A stretch of 64,000 nt of DNA from Verrucomicrobiales bacterium (GCA_029213065.1 JARGPH010000006.1:1-64000); one strand, 5' to 3'. Numbered from the stretch's first letter, positions 16,320-26,115 are shown. A program made the numbers and translations. The notes: generated by a model from the letters alone, not told the origin.

Positions 16320-17252
16320 ATGAAAGGATTTTTGGGCACACTTCTCGTTATTTGCGGCCTCATTGCCGCAGGGTGGTTTTGTTACGAGCCGTATATCAAG
16401 CCTCTCCTCGAAGGCAGTCCGACGATGACGGATGACAGCGTTATTCCCGACAAGCCGACGGTCGCTGAGAAGCCTGAGGAATCGGCTCCGGTTTCTAAAC
16501 CCAAGTTGGTGACCAAGCCCAAAGAGGTCGCAGCAACGCCCAAACCGAAAACTGAACTGGAGCAGTTTCTCGAAAAACGCTATCCGATGCCGGAGATTCT
16601 CCCTCTCGAAACGATCGTGGACGGCTGGCGCAATGTTCCCCCGAATGCCTATCCGAAAGCAGTGACCTCGACGGAAACGATCGCTTTTGACCTCGTCGTC
16701 GATGGCCAGAAAATCGGATCGAGCAATCTCTCACCGGGAACCGAGCTGAAGCCGGTTCGCCTTGTCGGGGATCAATTGACGATCACGAGTCTCGCCAATC
16801 CGGCGATGAATGAAGTGTTGCCGGTTGAGAAGACTGATTTCAAACAGCGCATCACGGCCCGTTATAATGAGTTTGTGGCCTTTAAAACGGATGAGGTGGA
16901 GAAGAAGCGGGCTACGGCGAAGGCGGCTCTCGAGAAAAATCCTGAGCGTCTCGCGGTTCTCCTTGGTAAGGCACCGGCGAAAGTCGACTCAAGCGGTGAT
17001 CCCCGGATCGGACCGGTTAAGGCGAGCCTCCGCAACGGTGAGGCGGCCAGCGTGACTTTGGAGGAAGCGAAGTCATTCACCTACAATGGAACGGAAACGA
17101 TCGGTGGCGAGTTTGCCGGAACCTACGAGACGGTGACGGTCCATTTTGAGGTCACGACAATTTTCGGGAAGTTCCCGACTGAATACAAAGCTCTTCTCAA
17201 GGGGGGCAAAGTTCACGCCTGGATTGATCCCATTACGGACGACCGCATCTGA
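16320..17252 (+). CDS. membrane-anchored hypothetical protein
   Basis: Not recognised. An N-terminal membrane helix (about 1-25, GFLGTLLVICGLIAAGWF) is followed by a Pro/Lys/Glu-rich linker (about 40-85). A soluble periplasmic part of about 220 residues follows, with a central predicted helical stretch (DEVEKKRATAKAALEKN). It would sit in the inner membrane facing the periplasm. ATG at 16320 was chosen; a TTG at 16311 is in frame. The stop overlaps the start of the downstream secreted esterase (TGATG), so the two are likely coupled, but this gives no function. Confidence 0.8.
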   Translation: MKGFLGTLLVICGLIAAGWFCYEPYIKPLLEGSPTMTDDSVIPDKPTVAEKPEESAPVSKPKLVTKPKEVAATPKPKTELEQFLEKRYPMPEILPLETIVDGWRNVPPNAYPKAVTSTETIAFDLVVDGQKIGSSNLSPGTELKPVRLVGDQLTITSLANPAMNEVLPVEKTDFKQRITARYNEFVAFKTDEVEKKRATAKAALEKNPERLAVLLGKAPAKVDSSGDPRIGPVKASLRNGEAASVTLEEAKSFTYNGTETIGGEFAGTYETVTVHFEVTTIFGKFPTEYKALLKGGKVHAWIDPITDDRI

Positions 17253-19246
17253 TGTCACTCCTTCCGCTTTCAAGACTGGCGTTCGGAGTGGGTGCGATAC
17301 TCTGCGCCCCTGCTTTTCTCACGGTCGCCTCCGCTCAGGATCTCGAACCGATCCCTGAGATCGAGCGCCGATTGCCTCCCGCGGGTGGCATCGAACTTCC
17401 CGGGGATTTAAAATCGTCTCTTGAGGCACGTATCGCTGAGTACGAAGATCGCATCTGGGAGATCGATCAAAAGTCTCATGCCGCCGATGTCGGCGTCCTC
17501 GTGAAGGCGGTCGACCTTGCGGTTCGGCTGGGTGAGTTCTACAAGGAAAATGAGATTCCACTCGCTGAAGAGATGCTGAATCTCGCTGATGAGCGGTATA
17601 AAGAAATCGACGAGAAGGAGACTCACTCCTGGACCTCTCAACGCGGGCTCATCGTGCGTGGATACCAGTCATCGATCGACGAGTCGTATCAGCCCTACGG
17701 CCTTGAGGTGCCCGAAAATCTCGACCTTACGAAGCCGGTGCCGCTTCTGGTCTGGCTGCACGGGCGGGGTGACAAGACGACCAATCTGCATTTCCTGAAG
17801 GGGTGCATGAGGAAAAGTCAGGCGCTCGGTGGCTTTGTGAAGGACCAGGAGAAATGCATTATTTTGCACCCTTTTGGACGTCAGTGCGTGGGATGGAAAC
17901 ATGCCGGTGAGATTGACGTCTTCGAAGCAATTGAAGCAGTGAAACGGGATTATAAAATCGATGCCGATCGAATCGCTCTCGCCGGCTTTTCAATGGGAGG
18001 AGCCGGAGCCTGGCACATCGGGGCGCACTATCCGGATCAGTTTTGTATGGTGCACGCCGGGGCGGGGTTTGCCGAGACGAAGGAGTATAACAAGCTGACC
18101 CCGGAGAACTACCCGGCTCCGTATGTGCAAACCCTGTGGAAACTCTACGACGTGCCTTTTTATACGCGGAATTTTCTTAATGTGCCGCTCCTCGCCTATT
18201 CAGGAAGCGACGACAAACAGAAACAGGCTGCCGACTTGATGGAGAGAGAACTGGCGAAGGTCGGCCATGACCTGACCCATGTCATCGGAGAGGGGATGGG
18301 GCACAAATACAATCAGGAATCGATCGATAAGATATGGTCAGCTCTGTTAAGTGCCTGGGAGAAAGGGCGCACCCAAACACCATCAAAAATTGAATGGCAA
18401 ACGCCAACGCTCCGCTATTCCGGTCACAGCTGGTTGGAGCTCACCTCACTCGATCAGCACTGGGAAAGTTCGACGGCCTCGGCGCAGTGGGACAAAAACG
18501 AGCAGAAGTTGACGGTCGACCTCGAGAATGTTTCGGCGTTTGAAGTCGGTGGTCATGGCATCGGTGATTTGTCGAATCTGAGTGTCGTCGTGAATGGTCA
18601 GACTTTGGAAGCGGCCAGTCCCGGTTTTGCTCTGGATGCTCTCTCTCTGAAGCGGGAAGAGAATCAATGGAAATGGGGGGAACCGACCGGGTTGAGAAAG
18701 CGCCCCGGTATTCAGGGGCCAATTGATGATGCTTTCATGAGTCATTTCGTCGTTGTCCCTCCCGATTCCGAGGTGAAATCGCCGAAATTGGCCCGCTGGG
18801 TGGACTTTGAGCGCTGGCATTTTACGAGCCGCTGGGAAGCGCTCATGCGTGGAAAAGCGATTGAGTACAGCGCGGGCGATCTGGATTCCGGTGATATAGA
18901 GACCGCCAATCTGATTCTCTGGGGCGATCCGAAGTCGAATGCGATGATTGCCGAGATCATCGATCAGCTTCCGATTGAGTGGAACGAAAAGGAGTTCACT
19001 TTCCGTGGAAAGACCTATTCCTGCGCTGAGCACGTCCCGGGTTTTATTTTTCCCAACCCGCTCAATCCGAAACGTTATGTCGTCATCAACAGCGGTCTGA
19101 CATTTCGCGAGGGACACGATGGAACCAACTCGCAACAGAATCCCAAATTGCCTGACTGGGCCGTGATCGGGCTGGATGAGTTGCCCGATAAAAATTCGCC
19201 CGGTCGGATCGTGGATGCCGGATTTTTCGATGAATCGTGGAAATGA
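17252..19246 (+). CDS. secreted alpha/beta-hydrolase, prolyl-oligopeptidase/esterase type
   Basis: A signal peptide (about 1-28, ending near ASAQD) precedes an alpha/beta-hydrolase domain (about 150-375). It has the nucleophile elbow GFSMGGAG (Ser247), an Asp in YSGSDDKQ near 327 and a His in GMGHKYN near 353. The first 130 residues are mainly helical. The C-terminal ~280 residues are another domain, with beta-rich character and a segment (NLILWGDPKSNAMIAEI) like those in secreted esterase/peptidase fusions. It is most likely a periplasmic or secreted carbohydrate esterase or peptidase; the substrate is unknown. It overlaps both neighbours by a few bases. Confidence 0.82.
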   Translation: MSLLPLSRLAFGVGAILCAPAFLTVASAQDLEPIPEIERRLPPAGGIELPGDLKSSLEARIAEYEDRIWEIDQKSHAADVGVLVKAVDLAVRLGEFYKENEIPLAEEMLNLADERYKEIDEKETHSWTSQRGLIVRGYQSSIDESYQPYGLEVPENLDLTKPVPLLVWLHGRGDKTTNLHFLKGCMRKSQALGGFVKDQEKCIILHPFGRQCVGWKHAGEIDVFEAIEAVKRDYKIDADRIALAGFSMGGAGAWHIGAHYPDQFCMVHAGAGFAETKEYNKLTPENYPAPYVQTLWKLYDVPFYTRNFLNVPLLAYSGSDDKQKQAADLMERELAKVGHDLTHVIGEGMGHKYNQESIDKIWSALLSAWEKGRTQTPSKIEWQTPTLRYSGHSWLELTSLDQHWESSTASAQWDKNEQKLTVDLENVSAFEVGGHGIGDLSNLSVVVNGQTLEAASPGFALDALSLKREENQWKWGEPTGLRKRPGIQGPIDDAFMSHFVVVPPDSEVKSPKLARWVDFERWHFTSRWEALMRGKAIEYSAGDLDSGDIETANLILWGDPKSNAMIAEIIDQLPIEWNEKEFTFRGKTYSCAEHVPGFIFPNPLNPKRYVVINSGLTFREGHDGTNSQQNPKLPDWAVIGLDELPDKNSPGRIVDAGFFDESWK

Positions 19247-20016
19247 TTGCCTTGTCCCATTCCGGTCATGACTTCGAGGAATTGATCTCGCGCTGGAGGA
19301 CTCTCGCTCATGAGCTCGAGCTGAAGGAGACCGTTATCTCAGTGGAGGGCGGCTACGAAGTTTTTGCTTTTGAGAATCAGCTCGCGGTTCCGCGCTGTCA
19401 GGCCGGGGGGCTTTACGTGTCGGCCGGCGTGCATGGAGATGAATGCGCTCCCCCCTGGGCGCTCTTGCAATGGGTTGAGTCCGAACCGGCGATTCTTACA
19501 GAGAAGCCGGTCGTGATTTTCCCCTGCCTCAACCCGTATGGATTCGTTGGCAACACACGCCACGACCATGCCGGAATGGACTTGAACCGGAACTTTCAGG
19601 ATGAAAACGTGCCGCTTATCGGAAAGTGGCAGGAATTCCTCGAAGACCGCGAGTTCGATCTCGCGATCAATTTGCACGAGGACTACGACGCGCTGGGGAT
19701 TTACTTATACGAAGTGGTGAGAACCGGAAGCCGCGGTGATACCCTGCTCAGGGCTTGCTCTGAATTGATCCAAACCGAAACAGCTGCGACCGTTGATGGT
19801 TCAGAGTTTAAAGACGGTCTTTTAAGCCACTCGACCAATGATGCGGATCTTCAGCGCATCATCGATGAAGATTTGGAAGGCGGTTGTCCCGAGGCGCTTT
19901 GGCTCGCGATGCACCATGCCACCGATTCGTTCACTTTTGAGACCCCCAGCGAACTGGCGCTTCCCGTGCGGATCGCGGCACACCGACGCTTTCTGGAAGA
20001 AGTGACGAGAGGCTAG
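19243..20016 (+). CDS. M14-family zinc carboxypeptidase / AstE-like amidohydrolase
   Basis: Zinc-dependent hydrolase of the M14/succinylglutamate desuccinylase superfamily. The zinc motif GVHGDE (His and Glu), the substrate-binding DLNRNF and the third ligand region LHEDYD are present in the right order, and FETPSEL near the C-terminus may hold the catalytic Glu. No signal peptide is seen, so it is probably cytoplasmic. ATG at 19243 overlaps the esterase stop (ATGA); a GTG at 19237 is in frame. It could trim a peptide or acyl-amino acid released by the secreted upstream enzyme. Its stop overlaps the stop of the convergent DUF1963 gene. Confidence 0.82.
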   Translation: MIALSHSGHDFEELISRWRTLAHELELKETVISVEGGYEVFAFENQLAVPRCQAGGLYVSAGVHGDECAPPWALLQWVESEPAILTEKPVVIFPCLNPYGFVGNTRHDHAGMDLNRNFQDENVPLIGKWQEFLEDREFDLAINLHEDYDALGIYLYEVVRTGSRGDTLLRACSELIQTETAATVDGSEFKDGLLSHSTNDADLQRIIDEDLEGGCPEALWLAMHHATDSFTFETPSELALPVRIAAHRRFLEEVTRG

Positions 20017-20972
20017 TGGCAGTCCCAATTGTAGATCACTTTTGAAAAATCCCGTTTCGCGAGATCTCCCGGTGTGATGAAGAAATTGGCGATTCCGACG
20101 TCTCCCCACATGATTTTAGATTCGTTGTCGGAATCGATTTGGAGGAGAAGCTTCCAGTCCTTGTCAGGGGCTGCATAGGATCTGGGATCGGTTTGAGTGA
20201 ATGATGCGTAGCCCCCGATCTGGTGGCCGAAAGTTTCCTGAGATTCGTAGGCGGCGTCCATCGCTTCGTATCGGTCCAGTCCGGGGAACTGATCGAAGAA
20301 TTCGGACGGGAAGTAACGTTTAAAGCGATAGTCGGAAGGTGTCGCGAGATGGTCCATCCGGGAAAACTTCAGTCCGCATTCGACTTCACCGGGCAGAAGA
20401 ACCATGTCACCGGTCTCATTGCCGGGGTGAGGGAGAAATGTAAAATCGGTTTCAAGATTTGCTTCATCAGTGTCGATTTCAGGGTAAAACCGGACCTCGT
20501 AGCCGTTTTGCGACGCGAAGTCGAATCCCTCTGAAAAACCCTCAAAATGACTTCCGTAGTGGTCATCATGAGCGCTGATGAAAATCTGGAGTAATCCCGA
20601 TTGCGGGTATCCCTCCAGTGGGGGCGACTCAGCGAAATTGATCTGAGCCAGAAGTGCCATGGGGCGGTCCTTCTTGTCCTTTGGGAACGATTTTCCCTTG
20701 GGTAAATAGAAACTTCGTCCGAAGAACTTACTTTCAGTCAGAGCTGTCTCACGCGAGGGACGGGTCTCAACTTTTATCGCTGGAAGACGAGTCTTTTCCC
20801 AGGTTGGGCTCATTTTTTTGAGCACTGCCTCCTTTGTAGCCCCTGAGCTTCCCGCGTTGTCCGCCTCTCTTTTTTCGGCTGCCTCGAGCGCTTGTTTTTC
20901 ACGCTTGGGCCACGCATAAAGGCCCATCAGAGCTATGACGAGAACCAGGGCGATGAGAATGTATTTGAACAT
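20013..20972 (-). CDS. DUF1963 (YwqG-like) protein with N-terminal membrane anchor
   Basis: One N-terminal membrane helix (about 3-20) is followed by a charged stretch and then a DUF1963/YwqG-type domain (about 95-315). Its typical core is seen: MALLAQINFAESPPLEGYP, GLLQIFISAHDD, the metal/ligand-like Tyr/Asp-rich strand and GGYASFTQTDPR. The family function is unknown. ATG at 20972 was chosen; a GTG at 20978 is in frame. Family members are usually soluble, so the membrane anchor is unusual. It converges with the M14 gene, and the two coding ends overlap. Confidence 0.78.
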   Translation of the reverse strand: MFKYILIALVLVIALMGLYAWPKREKQALEAAEKREADNAGSSGATKEAVLKKMSPTWEKTRLPAIKVETRPSRETALTESKFFGRSFYLPKGKSFPKDKKDRPMALLAQINFAESPPLEGYPQSGLLQIFISAHDDHYGSHFEGFSEGFDFASQNGYEVRFYPEIDTDEANLETDFTFLPHPGNETGDMVLLPGEVECGLKFSRMDHLATPSDYRFKRYFPSEFFDQFPGLDRYEAMDAAYESQETFGHQIGGYASFTQTDPRSYAAPDKDWKLLLQIDSDNESKIMWGDVGIANFFITPGDLAKRDFSKVIYNWDCH

Positions 20973-21017
20973 ACCCACATTTCTAGCGCTCTAAATCGCT
21001 CTTTGAAAATCAAATCT

Positions 21018-22439
21018 CTAGGCAAGAAGGTCGTGGAAGACCTCGCCGTGGACGTCGGTGAGACGAAAATCCCTTCCCGCGTAGCGGTAAGTGAGCTTCT
21101 CGTGATCGAATCCTAACAGGTGTAAAATGGTTGCGTGGAGATCGTGGACGTGCATCGGGTTTTCGACGGCTTTGAATCCGAACTCATCGGTCTTCCCGTA
21201 TTGGAAACCGCCTTTGGTTCCTCCGCCGGCCATCCACATCGTGAAGCCGTGGTGATTGTGATCTCGGCCCAGTTTGGTGTTCGCCGCGTTCGCTCCCGGA
21301 GTGGGTAACTCCACTGTCGGAGTCCGTCCGAACTCACCGCCCCAGATCACGAGAGTGTCTTCGAGCAGTCCCCGCTGCTTAAGATCCACGAGCAGCGCCG
21401 CGATTGGTTGATCCGCTTCAGCACCGAGCTTACCGTGAAATTTTTCAATTTCCGCATGACTGTCCCATGGCTGTCCGGCACCGTGCCAGACCTGGACAAA
21501 CCGCGTTCCGCGCTCGACGAGACGTCTCGCAATGAGCATCTGCCGGCCGTGCAGGGTGTCGCCGTAAAGTTCGCGAATGTGCTTCGGCTCACGGTCTACA
21601 TTGAAAGCATCAGTGGCCTCGATCTGCATTTTGTAGGCAAGCTCGAGGGAGTGCATGCGCGCTTCCACATCCTGGTCGACCTGAGATTGACCGATGTCCT
21701 GGCGGTTCATTTCCTGAACGAGATCGAGCTGTTTCCGCTGGATATCCATCGGCATGCGTTGATTGCGAATGTCGGGGATCAGCTTGGAAATGAGAGAGTT
21801 TTTTGTGTCAATGTGAGCCCCTTGATAGGCTCCCGGAAGAAAGGCGGAACGCCAATTCTGGGTTTCGACGATAGGCACGCCACCGGGGCAAAGCGAAACG
21901 AAACCGGGAAGGTTCTCATTCTCGGTTCCGAGTCCGTAGGTAACCCAGCTGCCCATGCTCGGGCGTACCAGATTGACGCGCTCAGCTCCCGTGTTCATGA
22001 GCATCAGTGAGGGCTCGTGATTGGGGACGTTCGCATACATCGAATTGATGACACAGAGGTCGTCTGCCAACTCTGCTACTTTGGGAAAAAGATCGCTCGC
22101 CCATAGACCGGACTTTCCGTGTTGGGAGAAATTGAAGGGGGACTTCATCAGTGTCCCTGTTTTCCGCTCGGTCCTGAGACCTCCGCCGGGAACTTCCTGC
22201 CCGTGGTATTTTTCGAGGGCGGGCTTGTAGTCAAAGGAATCGACCTGTGACGGTCCGCCGTTTGCGAAGATGTGGATGACCCGTTTTGCTTTCGGCGCAA
22301 AATGCGTCTTCCCCGGTGCGAGCGGGTTGAGGGAGCGGTCTCCCGCGTTGAGCGATGAAAGGAAAGGGCTCAGGCCCAGTGCCCCCATTCCCATGCCGGT
22401 GCGTTGGAGGAGTTCGCGTCGTGAAAAAGATTGTGTCAT
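21018..22439 (-). CDS. DUF1501 protein (sulfatase-like fold), Tat-type leader
   Basis: A 473-residue member of DUF1501, distantly related to alkaline phosphatase/sulfatase folds and abundant in Planctomycetes and Verrucomicrobia. The N-terminus FSRRELLQRTGMGMGALG has the twin-arginine character of the family. Typical segments follow: HIFANGGPSQVDSFDYKP, PSMGSWVTYGLGTEN and WGGEFGRTPT. It starts 20 bp after the PSD1 gene, the standard two-gene arrangement for this system. The biochemical role is unproven; the pairs are often linked with polysaccharide use. Confidence 0.9.
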   Translation of the reverse strand: MTQSFSRRELLQRTGMGMGALGLSPFLSSLNAGDRSLNPLAPGKTHFAPKAKRVIHIFANGGPSQVDSFDYKPALEKYHGQEVPGGGLRTERKTGTLMKSPFNFSQHGKSGLWASDLFPKVAELADDLCVINSMYANVPNHEPSLMLMNTGAERVNLVRPSMGSWVTYGLGTENENLPGFVSLCPGGVPIVETQNWRSAFLPGAYQGAHIDTKNSLISKLIPDIRNQRMPMDIQRKQLDLVQEMNRQDIGQSQVDQDVEARMHSLELAYKMQIEATDAFNVDREPKHIRELYGDTLHGRQMLIARRLVERGTRFVQVWHGAGQPWDSHAEIEKFHGKLGAEADQPIAALLVDLKQRGLLEDTLVIWGGEFGRTPTVELPTPGANAANTKLGRDHNHHGFTMWMAGGGTKGGFQYGKTDEFGFKAVENPMHVHDLHATILHLLGFDHEKLTYRYAGRDFRLTDVHGEVFHDLLA

Positions 22440-22459
22440 GATAAGTCCGGGGAGGAGGG

Positions 22460-25324
22460 TTATTCGATGAAGAGAAACCGGTTTGTATTCAGGAGGGCGT
22501 GGACGTAGGCACTGTGAGGTGTCGCCGGAGTGGCGGGACCGGAGAAGGATTCAGCGAGGCCCCACTTGGGGTTGACTCCGCTCGCGTCCACCACCTGTGG
22601 GCTCCAGTTTACCGAGTCGAATGAGGAATTGTTCTCATGCGGGTCGATGATGAAATAAATGAGATCGTTTTTCGCGACGTCGAAGGGATCCACGGTGACG
22701 GGGAATGTCTTTTTCGCCGGATCCATGACTTGATCAAAGAGGAGACGACCTTTGTGGGTAACCACTTTCACCCTGACCCCGTTCCCTTTACCGACGGCGC
22801 TCCGCTGAACCGCTCCGGCGATGCTTACCTTCAGATCTGATGGTGCCTGCCACTGGTAGATCGAACTCTCTTTGGAAGTGTGTCCCGGGTGCGTCGCTCC
22901 TGCTCGTGCGTAGAGATAGGAGAGCGGGTTGTCTTTGATCGGAGTTTCTTTCTCGATCTGCCACTGCTTCCCGGTCCAGAGCGGATAAGGGGTGAATGAT
23001 ACTTTCCCGCTTTCATCATTGTGAGTGCCGTAGCCGTAGCTCCACGCCGTGTTTGTCTGGCGCTTCGAATAGTCTTTCATTTCCGACTCCACCGAGGTAA
23101 AGAAACTGTCTGCAAGTAGTCTGTCATTTTCGGTCGGCTCCGTCGCGAAAATAGCGCGATGATAGTGCTGAATGGGGTCCTCCTGAGGTGCGACCTTTTT
23201 CGCAAGATTGGCAGCCTGATTCTGTATAAAATCGCTGTTCATCGTGAAGAGCGCCTGCATCGGGATCGTCGTTGTTGGACGTTGCGCGGTGGTTTCCTGA
23301 GGGTTGGAGAAATCAAAATTCCGGAACACCGGATTCAGATTCTGCCTGTCGATGAACGCATAGACAGAGCGCCGGTTTGAATAGGGAGGTTCGAGGATTT
23401 TGACGGCGCGCCCGAACATCTCATCGCTGAGGGTTCCCGTGACTTCGAGAATCCCGTCGCGCAGTTGCTCAAGATCGAGGCGGCGCTTGTTGTATTTCCA
23501 GAGGAGCCGGTTCTCCGGATCAACGAGCATATTTTTATCCTGCACTGGATTCGATGACTGCTGCTGCCAGGTATGCGAAGTCAAAATGAGTCGGTGCAGC
23601 TTCTTGATCGACCAGCCATTTTCGATGAACCAGGTCGCGAGGAAATCGAGAAGCTCAGGGTTGTCAGGCAGCTCACCCTGAATTCCGAAATCATCGATCG
23701 TGCGGACGATTCCTTCCCCGAAGTGCCACATCCAGACGCGGTTGACGATGTTGCGCGCCGTGAGAGGATTGTCAGGACTCGCGATTTGCTGAGCGAGTTC
23801 GAGGCGTCCGCTTCCTTTGGTGAACGCAACCGGCTCAACATCTTTACCGAAAGTGAGAAAGCGACGGGGTGCTTCATCCCCCTGCCGTCCCGGCGCTCCG
23901 CGGACGAAGATGCGCTGTTTGCGTATGTTCTCTGCATCTGTCAGGATAATTGCCTTGTCAGGATCCATCTGCGCGTCTGCGATGAACTTGTCGAAGACTC
24001 CCTGTTTCTTTGCCAGTTCGCGGCGGTCTTCGCGACTGAGCATTTTGATGAGCTGCTCTCGGCGTCCCATCAGTTCAGGTTTCTCCTTTTCGATCTTTGC
24101 GAGTTTGGGCGCGAGGAAATCGTCGATCACTTTCTGCTTCTCGGCTCTCTCTTTCAGATACTTATCGTATTCCGGCCCGCTCTTCGGTTCGCCGATGACG
24201 GGACGCTCCTCTTTGAAAGAGTTCATGAAGACGCCGTAGACGCCGTAGTATTCTGAAGTGGAAATGGGATCGAATTTGTGATCGTGACAACGGGCGCAGG
24301 AAACCGTCAGGGCCATCATTCCCCGAAAGGTTGTATCGATTCTGTCATCGATGATGATCTCGTTCTTCCCGTTCTTGCTCAGGGAAAGAAATCCGAGCGC
24401 GGCGAGATGAGCTTTTTCAGGGGAATCCCAGTCGACGAGCTGTTCCGCGGCGAGTTGATAGAGCACAAATTTGTCGTAGGGCAGGTCGTCGTTGAATGAC
24501 TTGATGAGCCAGTTGCGGTAGGCATAGCTGTAGATGAAGCGGCGTTCGCGACCGGCACCTTCGTAGCCGATTGTATCCGAGTAGCGGGCCACATCCATCC
24601 ACTGCCGGGCCCATCGCTCCCCGTAGTGAGGCGATGCCATCAATTCGTCGACGAGTGCAGACCAGGCATCGGAATCGGGGCGGGGATCGTCGACGAATTT
24701 TCTTAACTCTTCATATTTGGGAGGGAGACCGAGAAGGTCGAAATGCGCGCGTCGGTAGAGCGTTTCACGATCCGCTTTCTCCGCCGCAACGACACCGGCT
24801 TTCTCTCGCGCTTCGTTCAAAAAGTAGTCGATCGGATTTCCTGCGCCTTCAGGGAGTTCCTGCTTTTTCACCGGCTGGAAAGACCAGTGCTCCGACGGGT
24901 CTTTATGTTCAGATATTTCATTCTCCGGCCATGGCAACCCCATCGCGATCCACTCCGTGATCCTCGCGATCGTTTCGTCGGGGAGCTTGTCGCCTTTCTC
25001 CGGCATCGCCACGATATTTTTCTCAGCGGCATGAGAGATCGCCTTAATCAAAACACTTTGCGCCGGATTCTCGAGGTCGACTACTTTCCGGTAATCACTT
25101 CCCGAGAGCCACCCGCCGCGATGGTTCAGTTCCAAACCGACTTTTGCTTTGGTGCCGGAGTGACATTTGAAGCAATTGTCCGCCAGAACCGGACGAATCT
25201 CTTTCTCGAAAAATTCAATTTGGGCCGGTTCGAATCCAGGATTCGTATCGGCACAATAAACCGCGCTCGTTGCCGAAATCGACACGAGAAGAAGAGGGAG
25301 GAGGCTGGCCTTAGGGACCGTCAT
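22460..25324 (-). CDS. PSD1-type protein (planctomycete cytochrome c, DUF1549, DUF1553)
   Basis: Exported protein: signal peptide 1-25 (MTVPKASLLPLLLVSISATS), then a planctomycete cytochrome c-type domain with heme motif CFKCH, then DUF1549 (about 130-330) with a second CxxCH (VSCARCHDHKFDPI) and DUF1553 (about 490-740). About 180 C-terminal residues follow. It is 954 residues from ATG at 25324; a TTG at 25360 is in frame. Two heme motifs suggest a periplasmic redox or binding role, but none is proven. It is paired with the DUF1501 gene downstream. Confidence 0.9.
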   Translation of the reverse strand: MTVPKASLLPLLLVSISATSAVYCADTNPGFEPAQIEFFEKEIRPVLADNCFKCHSGTKAKVGLELNHRGGWLSGSDYRKVVDLENPAQSVLIKAISHAAEKNIVAMPEKGDKLPDETIARITEWIAMGLPWPENEISEHKDPSEHWSFQPVKKQELPEGAGNPIDYFLNEAREKAGVVAAEKADRETLYRRAHFDLLGLPPKYEELRKFVDDPRPDSDAWSALVDELMASPHYGERWARQWMDVARYSDTIGYEGAGRERRFIYSYAYRNWLIKSFNDDLPYDKFVLYQLAAEQLVDWDSPEKAHLAALGFLSLSKNGKNEIIIDDRIDTTFRGMMALTVSCARCHDHKFDPISTSEYYGVYGVFMNSFKEERPVIGEPKSGPEYDKYLKERAEKQKVIDDFLAPKLAKIEKEKPELMGRREQLIKMLSREDRRELAKKQGVFDKFIADAQMDPDKAIILTDAENIRKQRIFVRGAPGRQGDEAPRRFLTFGKDVEPVAFTKGSGRLELAQQIASPDNPLTARNIVNRVWMWHFGEGIVRTIDDFGIQGELPDNPELLDFLATWFIENGWSIKKLHRLILTSHTWQQQSSNPVQDKNMLVDPENRLLWKYNKRRLDLEQLRDGILEVTGTLSDEMFGRAVKILEPPYSNRRSVYAFIDRQNLNPVFRNFDFSNPQETTAQRPTTTIPMQALFTMNSDFIQNQAANLAKKVAPQEDPIQHYHRAIFATEPTENDRLLADSFFTSVESEMKDYSKRQTNTAWSYGYGTHNDESGKVSFTPYPLWTGKQWQIEKETPIKDNPLSYLYARAGATHPGHTSKESSIYQWQAPSDLKVSIAGAVQRSAVGKGNGVRVKVVTHKGRLLFDQVMDPAKKTFPVTVDPFDVAKNDLIYFIIDPHENNSSFDSVNWSPQVVDASGVNPKWGLAESFSGPATPATPHSAYVHALLNTNRFLFIE

Positions 25325-25545
25325 TACTATGAACTTCGATGCGAAGTGAAGGCGTCGCAAACAGCGTATTTGCGCGAATACGGTAGTGAAATAGGGCTAT
25401 GATAGGTGCGCCGAATTTGGTGTCGAGGGGATGTTTGGGTCGGGAACAATCGGCCCGATTGACTGTTGCAGGAAAAACCCCCGTAAAACCTGCTAAAGAA
25501 CATATGTCAACCGGGCCGACGTTTTGGTTTCAACCCTTTTGCCGG

Positions 25546-25573
25546 TTGGCCAATGGCCTTCCGACGGTATTAT
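25546..25573 (+). promoter_or_regulatory. weak candidate promoter
   Basis: TTGGCC (25546-25551) and TATTAT (25568-25573) are spaced 16 bp apart and end 44 bp before the acetyltransferase gene. The -10 box is good and the -35 box moderate. The 293-bp divergent gap before it (25325-25617) shows no other clear element. Confidence 0.3.
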
Positions 25574-25617
25574 AGTGACGCATTCGTTGTGCCAAGATGG
25601 GATGCTAAAACAAGCCA

Positions 25618-26115
25618 ATGAGTGAAAATTTAACTAAAAGAGTAAAAATACGACAGGCAGTGCCCGATGATGTCTCCGGAATCTTGAAAATGGTCGCAGA
25701 ATTGGCCGAGTTCGAGGATTTGACCGATCAGCTCGTCGCCACAGAGGAGGACTATCAAGAGTCGCTTTTCGGAACCGTGCCGGTGGCGGAAGCACTCGTC
25801 GCCGAGCACGAAGGAGCCCTGATTGGCTATGCGATTTTCTTTTCGACCTTCTCCACTTTCATCGGAAAAGCCGGAATCTGGCTCGAAGATCTTTATGTGA
25901 AGGAGGCTTTCCGCCATCAGGGGGTGGGAAAAAGACTTCTCAAGGCGCTTGGTAAAATCGCTCAGGAGCGGGACGCCGGTCGCTACGAGTGGTGTGTCCT
26001 CGATTGGAATCAGAACGCGATCGATCTCTACAAGCAGGTTGGAGGCGAAATTCTTGAGGAGTGGCGAATAGTGCGTATGGATCGTAAAGGGATTGAGAAC
26101 CTTCCTGAAAAATGA
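25618..26115 (+). CDS. GNAT acetyltransferase, diamine N-acetyltransferase-like
   Basis: Transfers acetyl from acetyl-CoA to an amine. A complete 165-residue GNAT fold: IRQAVPDDVSGILKMV at the start, WLEDLYVKEAFRHQGVGKRLL covering motif A (the R/Q-x-x-G-x-G/A loop is HQGVGK), and the end RYEWCVLDWNQNAIDLYKQV typical of spermidine/spermine and thialysine acetyltransferases. The exact amine cannot be read from sequence. The stop overlaps the yggS start (ATGA), so the two are translationally coupled. Confidence 0.9.
   Translation: MSENLTKRVKIRQAVPDDVSGILKMVAELAEFEDLTDQLVATEEDYQESLFGTVPVAEALVAEHEGALIGYAIFFSTFSTFIGKAGIWLEDLYVKEAFRHQGVGKRLLKALGKIAQERDAGRYEWCVLDWNQNAIDLYKQVGGEILEEWRIVRMDRKGIENLPEK

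Noticed and set aside
25227-25237. tRNA T-arm-like GGTTCGAATCC
   Set aside because: It lies inside the PSD1 coding sequence and no acceptor, D-arm or anticodon stem can be built around it.
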